Positions 1 to 12,000 of a stretch of DNA of 64,000 bases are shown here, piece after piece. The notes beneath the pieces were generated by a model that was given only the letters and a program-made list of their open reading frames with translations, was not told where the DNA came from and did no database searches. Every line of letters starts with the position of its first letter. Position 1 is the first letter of the stretch. Location: the IMG/VR virus record IMGVR_UViG_3300010885_026047, positions 1-64,000 of that record; one strand, written 5' to 3'. A program made the position numbers and the translations under genes. Source of the DNA: a virus.

Positions 1-1
1 A

Positions 2-64
2 AACTCCTACTATAAAGGCCTGAGTACATATACAACTCGTAACGGAACTAAACTACAACAGTAA
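2..64 (+). CDS. C-terminal end of an upstream gene (partial)
   Basis: An open frame enters from the left edge and stops with TAA at 62-64, directly before the ATG of the giant gene at 65. Twenty codons are visible, with the codon choice of the neighbouring genes. Too little is present to name it. By position it is probably another virion protein gene of the same operon. Confidence 0.6.
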   Translation, partial: NSYYKGLSTYTTRNGTKLQQ

Positions 65-3000
65 ATGGCTGACTTTACACTACACGATCTTGACCTACCT
101 ATAGTTTCACAGACAGCACAAAATGGTTATGCTCCTGATGCAAGTAACGTATCTGCGCCTGTAGACAGATATAGCCCACCTGCTTATACTGAACCTGGAG
201 AAGCTAAAGACGATGATCTCTTTGCTGATATAAGAAAAGCTGGAAACACTCAAAACAAGTACCAGCAGCAGTTTTTTGACTATGATGCTACAAAGGCACA
301 ACAGTTTATAAACACACCACAGTACAAAGAGTTAGGCTTTGATCCAAACCTTGGATACCAGGTAGAAGATCAACGTTATCACGAACTGGAAAGTAACTGG
401 GAAACTACCAAGAGAGTAGGTGAAGGTTTTGCAGTTGGTCTTGGTGAAGGTTTTGCAGGTATGGTTACTAACCTTAAAAATGTAGGAGAGTGGTTTAAAG
501 ACCCTTCTCTACAGGGTTCGTTTAAACAAAAACAACTAGAAGAGATAAACAAACAACAACAAGACTTTCAAAACAGGTTCTATATACCACAAGGTTACAA
601 CCCTACTGTTTTAAACTCAGTAGCAAGAGGGGTACAAGGTTCCGGTAACTTTATAGGAGCTTTAGCTGAAGTTGCAGCTTTCTCCTATCTGACTGGAGGT
701 TTAGCTGGTGCTGTAGGTGGAGTTGCTGGTCTTGGAGAAGCAGTAGGTGCTGCTGGAGATCTTAGTGAACTGAGTGCTGGTTTAAGTGCTCCTGAGATAA
801 TGGCTAACACTGAGAACTTAACAAGTGCTATAAACAACGCAGCTAACCCTACTATGTGGGAACAGGTTGGACAGTTTGCAACTAAAGCAGGTCAGAAACT
901 TCCTTTACCTGGAGCACAAACTGCAGGGTATATAGTAGGTGATGTTTTACAAGGATCTGAAGGTGGGGCGATAGCAACTGTATCCAGAGGTTTTGCAGCT
1001 TTTGCAAACGATATAAACTCTGTAAACACTGCTACAGGTTTTGCAAGTAGTAACGCTGCAAACACCTATCAGCAGTTAGTGAACGATCAGGTAGAAAAGT
1101 ACAAAAAGTATCATAATGGTATAGAACCAGATACAGACACACTTAAAAGTTTTCAGGACAAAGCTTTAAAGTCTGCTAAAGTAGGTGGTGCTATAGATGC
1201 TTACTTTATGTTAGGTCTGGAAAAACTGGCTTTGGGGAACCTTTTAAACTCCCGGTCAACTCTTCAGGAAGCTATAGAGAAAAGTGGTAAAGGTTTCTAT
1301 GACAAGATAGGTATAAAACCAAGTTGGGCTGAAGGTGCTGCTGAAGAGCCTTTGTATATCAGACAACAAGCTAAGTGGTACGACTTTAAAGCAAACTTAA
1401 CTAACAACTACTACGAAGGTCTACGACATATAGGAGCTACAGGTGTGGAGTTTGGAGTAGTGAACAACCTGATGGAAGGTGTTGACAAGGGTATCAGAAG
1501 TTATTTTGATGCTAAGTATGATAACAAAGATATAGATTTTACTGATGCTCTCTTAGACGGTATAGGTCAACAGTTCAGTAAAGAAGGTGCTGGTACTTTT
1601 ATCTCTGGGTTCTTACAAGGAGCTTTGTTACTTGGTATAGGTGGTGCAGCTTTGGGTAAAGTTAAAAACTGGGGTTTAGATAAGGCTGCTGGTAGAACAG
1701 AAGCAGATATAAAGACAAGTGATATAGATGCACAGAACTATGTACAACAGGTAAACGATGCCTGGAAAGATCCACTGAACCCTATCAAAGGTACTATCCA
1801 TGACATGATCCTGCAGAGTGCTTTAGGAGAAGGTTCTAAAACTGCTCTGGGACAAGATGATCGTAAGACCTTCCACGACTTTGCTGATGACAACCAGAGA
1901 AGTTTCCTGATGAAGCTTATCAAAAACGGTATGGCTGATGCATGGGTAGACAGAGCTGTAGAGAAAGCAAGAAGTTTAAGTCAGGATGAACTCTGTCAGT
2001 TTATGACTGTACCAAGTACTCCAGAGAACTTTGAGGCTATAAAAGCACAGATAAACGAACTACCTGCAAGAGTTAAGGACCTGAGAAACATCCGTAAGTA
2101 TATAGACACAAAACTACAGAACCCTTTCAACCCTTGGGCTAAAGACCCTGAAACCGGTAAGAGAAAGTTTGCTGATGGTTCTGTAGAGTTTACAACAGAG
2201 TACAACAACAGGGCTATATACGAGATAGCTAAAGACTATGTAGCTACTATGAAGGATGTAGCTCAAATGGCTATAGTACGTCAGGGAGCTTTGTTAAACG
2301 GTAAAACTGGTACAACAGGTATACTTGATATGCCTTTTGCTAAGAACTTAGGTTTTGCTGATGTGTTTACACTTACTTCTACAGAGTTACTGGATAAGCA
2401 GATAGCTGGTTATCAGGAGTCTGTAGCTATAAGTAAAGATAAAGAGACACAAGAAAGGTTAGAAAAGACTATAGCTTACAAAGAGAAACTTACAGAGTAC
2501 CTGAAAGGTTATGCGGATATACTTAACGAAGGTAGTTCTAAAGACAGGGCACAAAGGATAAAAGCACTGGACGATAAACATAAGGGAGAGTTAGCAGAAG
2601 CCATGTACTACTACCTGGAAACTATGCTGATAAACAGGAACCTGAAAGGAAAGGTTACTGACAGAGTTACACCTCCGGGTATGCAGGAAGTTATAGATGG
2701 TATGGATAAGATGTTAGACTACTACAAGTTAGGAGTAGATCATCATGCTATGTTGCACCAGGTAAACATACTTCTTGATCCTCATATCGTTAGAAAGTTT
2801 GAGAAGTCTTTTATGACTGAAGGTGCTAAGAGACAAGCAGAAGCTAAAGCAGAACAGGAAGCACATACTAAAGATGTAAAACCTGAAGAACCTATAGTTA
2901 CTCCTGAACCAGAAACCAAACCAGGACCAGAGTCAACAAAAGAACCGGAAGTCCCACCAACACCTGAACCACAACCAACTCCTACCCCTAAACCAGAGCC

Positions 3001-6000
3001 TGTTATACCAGAAGTACCACAACCTGTAACTACTTCTCCAGCTATAGAACGGTACAAACAACAAGAGAGAGACTTAAAGACTCTTATAGACAACTTGGAA
3101 GATGGTGTACCTGTTCCAAACGTTGATGCTTTTGATGCTATGATAAAGTCAGGAGATGCTCAAAGGTTGATGGCTGCAGATAAGTTAGCTATACAGCACA
3201 AAGTACCTCTTCAGGAACGTAAAAAGGAGTTACTGGATATAGTACAGGAGTTCTATGACCGAAAGTTACCCGAAGACAAACACGAAGTAAAGAACATAGA
3301 AGGTGATCCAAAGATAGTTGCAGACGGTAACAAGTTTGCTATCTGGAAAAACGGTGACTTTGTAGACAGTACAAGATACGGTTCTGTACGGGAAGCTAAC
3401 AGAGAGTTTGATAAGTACATAGCTGCAAACCATCCACTTATACCAGGTACAGATATCCGTGTTGGTGAGAAAGTCTACAACGAAAACAGTAACGAAGTAA
3501 AACTGGTACAGAGAGACGATAAACTTTATGTACGTCCATGGAACGAAAAGACCAAAAACAAAGACATAGAGATAATTCCTGAAGAGCTATCAGAGTACAG
3601 TAAGGACAAACCAGCAGCCCAAGATAAACCAGTAGAGAGTAGGTTTGATGGTACACAACCAAAGGTGCAGTTCAAACAGTCTACAGCTACAAGTATAGAG
3701 TCGTTCAAACAACCCGGAGAGTTCTCTGCAGAAGGTAGGGTTATAGCCGATCAAAGGTTTGCAGACACAGTTAAAACTATACCACAACAACACCTATCTA
3801 CAGGTGAAGGTTTCTCTATACAAGTTGTACCTAACGATAAGTTTACCGAGAGTTATAGAAGTGCTTTATCCCCACAACTGGTGCAGAAAGCAGACAAGGG
3901 TTTCTGGATACTTCATTACAACGGACAACCTGTAGGAGTTATAGAGAACTCTGGTAAGAACTTGTACAAGACAAAAGATGGTAAAGAGCTAACTATAGAT
4001 CAGCTAACATTACAAGATATAGCTGCTATATATGATATACCAACTACAGGTGACTACACTACATCTCAAAAGGTTTACGACAAACTGCTGGAGAACCACT
4101 TGAACTCTTTAGCTCTTAGTGATCTGCTGAAAGGTAAAGACAGTGTAGAGCTTGACGGAAAGATATCTGTAGACACTAACTATAGCTATAACTGGATAGA
4201 CACTGGAGAAGTAGGGCCTAAGTTAGCCGAACTGGAAGGACTGCAAAGAAACGAGAGAGGTGAAGTGAAGATGTATGTCTGGAACAACTACAAGTCTCCT
4301 GAAGAAGCTGGTTGGGAGATACAGAACACCATGTCTCCTGAAGAAGCACAACAAGCCCTGAAAGTAAAACCTGCCGGTAACCCTAACTACTACTCTGCAG
4401 TTGTAAAACTGGAAAGTGGTGACTATATACCTGTACAACTTACACCGAGACAGATCAGTACTGAAGAACTATCTAACATCTGTACAGCTATATCAGGTAT
4501 AGACACTGACGAGAAACTCAAAGCAGCTAACGGACAACTGAACAAAGTCTTTGTAGCTCTACCAAAAACAGATGAGTTAAGTGGTCTCAAGATATACATA
4601 AACAGTGTAGGAGTTGGTGATGATAACCACTTGTTTGTAACTGTACACAGAAAACTTCCAGGTAAAGACGTACCAACAGAAGAACTTGGTACTGGAAACA
4701 TCTACGGAGCTAAAGGTGAACTACTAAAACTATCCCCTGACGAACTTATAGACAGACTGAACAAAGTACTGCAAAGTGACAAGATAAAAGCAGATATACC
4801 CACACTTACTGTAGATAACTTAAAGTTCCAACCTGACGAAAAGAACATCGCAGAGATGGAAGCAAGTGTCAGAAAGAACCCTATAAAGAGTGTACAAGCC
4901 AGTTATAAGGTTATAGACACAAAAGGAGAACAAAGAGTCTACGAGAACAAACCCCCTGTTCCAAGTGCTCCTGTAGGACCTAAAACACCTGTTACAGATA
5001 TAGAAGCTAAGAGAGGTGATATAGAGAGGAGAAGGCAAGAAGAACTCATCTCTGCTTTTGGCAGTTCGTTTAGTAGAAACGAAGAAGTGATAAGGTCAGG
5101 AAAAAAGGCTGTCATAAGTAGAAATCCTGAGTTAGTTGCACTTTCATCAGACCCTCTTGTAAGTGACAGGAGAGCCCAAGATGTTATAGATGTATATAAC
5201 ACTATAAACCAAAAGTACGACACAGAACTAAAAGCACTTGAACAACAACCAGAGATAAAACCTATCAGTTCACTTGAACAGTTAGCTGATGAGTTAGATC
5301 AGGAAGAGAAAGCTATAAACAGTAAGTACGGAGTTCCAAAGACTCTTGACAAGGGTTTTGCTGTAGAACATGTAGCAGATATAGATAAGTTTAACGAGTT
5401 TGTAAACGAGAACTTACCAGAGTTTCTTCAGGTCGGTGAGTTGTCCGGAGTTGTAGATAACTTGCTTAACAACCGTGTAACAGTTGGTCAGTTTGTAACT
5501 TATCTGGACGAACTTGGGAACGTACAAGGTCGGATAGAAACTGGTAAAGACTTGCCATATAAGTACCATGAGGCTTTTCACGGTATCTTCAGACTACTTC
5601 TTACACCAGAACAACAGAAGCGTCTATATCAGGAAGCCAACAAACAAAACCTTGTAAGTGCCAAACAGTTAGCTGAGTTCCAGAAGTCCCATCCACGGTA
5701 TGCTGATATGGGCAAAGAACAGCTCAAAGAGGAGTATCAGGAAGAGTGGATGGCTGACCAGTTCGATAACCTGTCAAACAAGAGAGAAACACAAGCTAAA
5801 GGTGGTGTAAAAGGTCTTCTGAACCGTATCTGGGACTGGATAAAGTACATGTGGGACAAGCTGACTGGTAATAGGTTAAGGGCTTTGTTCCATGAAGTAC
5901 ATACCGGAGACTACAAGAGTGCTAAACTTCAGGAGAACAGTTTTACAGATAAAGAGTCTGTAGGTGTATCTCTACCAGTACCAAAAGCTATAAAAGTCGG

Positions 6001-9000
6001 TACAGGTGAGACAGAGATAGAACTTAGTAACGGTGATAAAAAAGCAGTTAAGATAGACAGATATCTGCCAAACGATATAGCTACACAGCTATCTAACGAT
6101 ATAACAGCTAACGTTTTACTGGAGATGCAGTCACAGACTTATCCAAGTTTTGACAAAGCTATCAAAGCAGTTATACAGAGATACAGTGATACGTACAGTT
6201 TAAAACACCCTGCAAACATACAGACTTTTGAAGGTATAACTAACCAGGGAGAAAAACGTGAGTGGGCTAAACAACTAAAAGACTACAGTACTGCAGTAAA
6301 CAGTAAAGAGCTTAGAGAGAACGTAGAACAAGGTCTTCGTATACAAGGTATCAAACAGCAGTTACTTGACGAAGATGACACTGACGAAACTACTGGAGAA
6401 CAGTTTGGTAAAGCTAAGAGTTCTATAGGTGGATATGGAGCACAAGACAAAGAACTACGTACCTATATAGCAAGTACTACACGAAAGTTAACTGAACCAG
6501 ATAGTTTTGGACTTACACAACATGCTGATGGTTCACCTATAACCCAGTCAGTTAACAGTGACTATGTGTACAACGGTCTCTTAAAACTACTCTCACAGGA
6601 GTCTGATGTCAGCAAGAACGTACAGAAACTACTTGACTACAGAGATCAGGGAAATAACCCTGACACAGTAGCTGTTATAACCAGGTGGTTGAGAGAAACA
6701 GGTTTTAACGAAGGTCTGTTTAAGTCTACAGGTCAGTTGCAAGTAACTCCTGGTGGAGAGAACCTGTTCAACAAACTTGTCAAGAACTTGTCTGAAGTAA
6801 ACAACCAGTATACCACTGTTATCATGGACCCTATAGATAACAAAGTGAGTGTTGTTGACGCAGGTAGAAGAGGTCCGGAGAGTTACCAGTTTAACCAGGC
6901 AGCTAACGGCTTCTACCAGAACTTGTACAAACAGATAGAAACTTCTACCAACAAAGGAGATAACAAGAAAGCTATAAGTGAGGCTATAAGTCCGTTTAAA
7001 GAACTGATAAAGACTACTAAGAGTATATCAGCTAAACATACACTGATAGAAGATCAACCACTTGCAGAACTGTCTTTAAGACTGTCTAACGAACTATCTG
7101 ATAAGCCGGGTATCTACATACATCCAAACTACATCCAGTTCTCCATAGTATCAGCTAAAGAGCCAAAAGCACGAACAGAGAACCAGTCAGGACAACTTTT
7201 GGTCTACCCACAGGTTAAACCTATGGACATGACAGGTCTTGAACGTGATCTGTTACCAGTTATAGAAGCAGGTAAGAACCCTTTTATACGTCCTGAAGGT
7301 TTAGATAAACCAACTGCTGCTGAAGTGTGGTTACTGAACACGTTTAAGGGAAACGCTCCTTTTGACAGTACTGTAGATAGTATGTCTCACACTAACAGTA
7401 ACGGAGACAGTGTCTACAACTATCAGTATGGTTCGTATAACTCTACAGAGATACAGAAGTTAAACGACAGTGCTTATCTGAAACAGCTCAGAAACAACCC
7501 AGATAGAAATACCTGGTTACTAGATAACCCGGAGTTCACTTCTATGACCAAGCAGTTTGTCTCTATCGGAGGTCTTGACCTGAAAGAGATGTTTGTGGAC
7601 AAGAAAGAGGGAGAAGAACCAGAACTAAACGTACAAGGTAAAGACATAAACAAAACAGGTACAGACTTTGGTGACTTTGGACCAAGAGAAGATAACGCTT
7701 ACAAACTTAGTCTCTATGACGTTTCCAACAACTCTGCAGCTTATAACCAAGATAAGAACGGAGTTGTGTGGTACTCTATACCTGTCTCTCTGGGACCTTT
7801 AGCTGAAAAGGGTACACATCACATGGTCTATCTACCAGTTACAAGGTGTATAGAAAACGGTAAACTTACAGATAAAGTTAAAGATGTCTTGTACCAGGAA
7901 CTACAGACAGAGTGTGACCGGATACAGAGAGTTAAAGCAGAGATAGATAAGGGTAGAAAGCAGGTTATAGACGAAGGTGGAAAATGGATAACTGACTACC
8001 ATGACGGTAAAGAGAAAGGTTTAAAACTGTTGTCTCTTAACGGACTTATGTCTGAAGAACTAAGAACTAAGATAGAAGCAGAACCTGACAAACTGGAAGA
8101 ACACAAAACAGAGTTTCTAAACGGTGCTCAGAAAGAACTGTTTAAACAAGTTGAAGAGTACAAACAACAACTTACAGATCAGGAACTTATAGGTAAAGAC
8201 GGTAAGAACAAACTCTTACCAAAGTACTTGTTTAAAGGCCTTGACGAGAAAAAGAACAGTGCTCTGAACTTGAAAGCAGGACAGTTTGACCATAACTTGT
8301 CTCAGGTCTATATCAACAACTACATCAGCTACTTGGGTATATCCAGGCTCTTGTACGGAGATAAAGCAAAGGTTTCTAAAGATGTACAGGACTGGTGGAA
8401 ACGTATGGCTGGTAACAACGGGCAAGGTATGTCTATGAACCCTATAGTTAGTACTGTAGATAAACCTGCAGTCTCCAGTTATCAACTGATCACTTACCCG
8501 GTTACAGAGTTTACAACTATACATGGGACTAAAGGAGAGAGTGATGACGGTCAGGCCAATGTGACTCCTTATGGATACAAGACTTTGTTAGAAGGAACTG
8601 GTAGGTTAAGTGAACTTCACAACGATCTGATAGAGACAGTTATACGTGGAAAAGATCTTACACTAAAACAGTTCAAAGCAATGCATGAAAACGATGCAGT
8701 GATGAACTCTATCAAAGATATCTACAAAGACACAGATATATACCTGAAGAACTCTGTAGGTATGTTGAACAGACAGGATACTAGCTATAAGGTAAACGGA
8801 GAGTGGGTAGCTTTACCGGGTAGAGAGGTTCTACACGAAAGACTTAACAGTGCTGAAGAACAAGAGAAAGAGAAACAACAACCTGTCTTTATCGGTAACA
8901 CGTCTATCTCTAAAGCTGCTAAAGTCAACGTACCAACAACAGAAGAGATAGAACAAGGTGATGTAGCTAAGACTTATACCCAGATACAGGGAGAGTTTAT

Positions 9001-12000
9001 GAGGTGGCAGACACAGACCCCTATGACTGGTTCTACAGGTAACAAGTCTACACAGCCAGATAAACAGATACTCTCTAACCAGGACGCAAACAAGTCTGTG
9101 TACTTTGATGGTAAACATGTTAAAGCCGGAGAAGTTATCAAGACCTACATGGATAGTAACAGACAGAGGGTTCTTAACAACCTCTTAACTGCTATTTCTG
9201 AAGTCTTTGAACCTATAACTGATCTGAAAGACTTAGACAAGATAGAGTTTGACCAGGCTAAGTTCCAGGACAAAGTTTTACCGACTCTGATGGCTACCGG
9301 AGTAGATGCTCAAACACTTGAACTCTTTCAGGAACACTACGATATAAACCTTCCACCACTAGTAGAAAAGGCTACAAGTATGTGGTTATCAGGTATGATC
9401 AAAGGTGTAAGTAAAGAGAAAGTACCGATGTGGAAGATGACACTTCGTTCTGATGCAGGTATGTCTGTGATGAGAAGGGTTAAAACCTTGACTGAAGATG
9501 GTCAACCAAAGACTTGGGATATAGTTCCTATGGACGAGTTCAAGAAAAACCCAACTTCTTACAAGAAACTATCTGGTGACGACAAGTTCTACGGTTTAGC
9601 TGAAAGTGATCTGGTAGCAGACAGGTTAAGAGATAACGTTCCACAGTACGATGACAACGGTAAAGTCTTGTACTGGTATAGTGAAGCTATGAGACCGTTT
9701 ATGACTGTAGACGAGAAAAAGAACGGTAAGTTCTCAGATGCTCTTGGTTATGGTTTTGGGGCACGTACACCGGGTACAGGTTTTCAGAGCTATAAGAGAG
9801 TACACTGGGTAGACAGGTTATCTGATGTTCTGGGTAACACTATGGTACAGTCAAGGGATGTTATGACTGCTACAGGTGAGGACTTGGATATCGACTCCAA
9901 GTTTGTAGCTATACCTGAGACATACTTTGTGGATAACAGTGACCCTAAAGAACTACAGGAGTTTAAAACTATCGGTGATAAACGACAAGAGATTAAAGCT
10001 GCTATACGAAAGATATCTTCAGACTTTGAGAGAACTGAACACTATGATCCTGCTATCAGCAGACAGGTAAAAGAGCTACGTAAACAGATAGCGCACTTAA
10101 CAGAGAGATATGATGCCGGAGCTATAGAAAAGAGTCAGTACGAACACGATAAACACGATCTTGAGATAGATATCGCTTCCTTGGGTACACCTGAAGGTAA
10201 AGCGGCAAGACATGCTGTTATAAGACAACAGAACGAACTCAAACAGGAACTTAAAGAACTCGATAAGAGATACGATGAACTGAAGGACTCTTTAGATAGA
10301 AGTAAAAAAAGAGTACAGTATGGTGCAGCTATAAGTGATAAAGATAAGTTTGAAGAGTATCTTTTATATAAGTCTCAGAGCAACTCAGTTAAAGATAAAG
10401 TGAAAGAGTTAGAAGGGACTGAAGAAGGGTATATATCGCTTATACTTTCATCTGAACGAAGTATCCTTATATCTGCTCTAAAAGAACTCAAGTTACCTTC
10501 TACACTTGAAGAGTTTACAAAAGCAGGAGGTGATAAACTTAACAACGGAGTGCTTACAAACAGATCACTTCATGCCCAGTTAGCACTTCTGTCTGGAGAG
10601 CATGTGTCCGGTGGTGGGAAAGACGCACTGATAAACAGAGCTACAAGTACACAACCTGTAGAAGATATCATCAAAGACCTTACAGACAAGTTACTGGAAG
10701 GAGAAACAAGTAAGTGGGGCAGAGATATCGCTGACCAGTTACAAGGCAAGACCGGAGACTTGAACAGTATGTTGGGGCAGAACAAAGCTTACGAAACACT
10801 GAAACAAGGTGGTGAAGGTATAGGTGGAGTAGCTAACATGATACAAGCTACTGCAGTTCTAAACCAGTTCAACAAGAAACTGTCTGTACCGTTTACCTTC
10901 GGTGGTGTGCAGTATGATGAGTACAAAGGAGCTAAAGGTGAGCCGGAAGTTACCAGAGATAGGAACGCAGATATCATGGCACAGATACATGTAGATGCAC
11001 CAAAGAACTCTATACCTTCAAAGCTCAAACTTACCAGGGAGTACGCTATGGTACTTACACATATGTTGAAACTTGGTTTACCTCTTGACAGTGCTCTCTT
11101 GTATCCACTAACTGAAGTGTGGGACAGATATGCTAAAAAGGTTGCTTATGGACAGAAACCGTTCAAACTTGGTTATGGTGTAAACGCAGATAAGGAACTA
11201 AGTAAGATGCTCAGTAGTTTGTCTGACGAAGGAGCTAAGAGGGTAGAGCTTAACAACGAGAAGTTAACAGAGTATATCAAAAGTGGTAAGTCTGACAGAG
11301 ATATAGACTACACTCTTTTGGATGACCTGAGAACCATGAAACAGATCACAGAACCTCTTAGGTATATGAGCAGGTTTATGAGGATGGATACTGGTAGGTT
11401 ACTCTCTGACTGGACTGCTATAGATCACGTACAAGAAGGTCTGAAAGAACTTGGTATAGGACTTACTGACGAAGAGTTTCACAAGACACAGAAACCTTTG
11501 GATGTCAGAGATGTGATAGAAAAGAGACATGGCAACATGAGTGCTAACTACGAAGTCTTTAAAGTTATACAGGAACTTGGTAAGAAAGTGTTTATAGAGC
11601 GTTCTCCAGTCTTCAGAGATATACAGAAAGCTACTTTGGCTGAAGTTAAGTTACCGGAGAGTGATAAGATAGCAAGATCTCAACTGAACCATGATATCCG
11701 GTCTTATATATCCCTTACAGCTTACAAGACGTGGTTAGACCAGAAAGGCAGAACAGAGGTTACAGATACTATGAACCAGAACCTACTGTGGGATAACTCT
11801 GACAGTAGTAAGTCTATCATCAAGGTTTTAACTGACCTGAGAGAGCTTACTTCTACAGACAAGGTCAAGAACTACGCACTAAACAGTTTCTTAAACACTG
11901 TACTGAAAGCCAAGAGAACAGAGATAAACACAGTTATAGCTAACACCTGGACAAGGTTAAGTGACCAGCAACAAGCTAAAGTGGTTGGGTCTATAAACGA

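Noticed and set aside
2782-3093. Gly/Ser/Val-rich minus-strand frame inside the giant gene
   Set aside because: It is the complement of the Pro/Glu/Thr linker of the polyprotein, not an independent gene.
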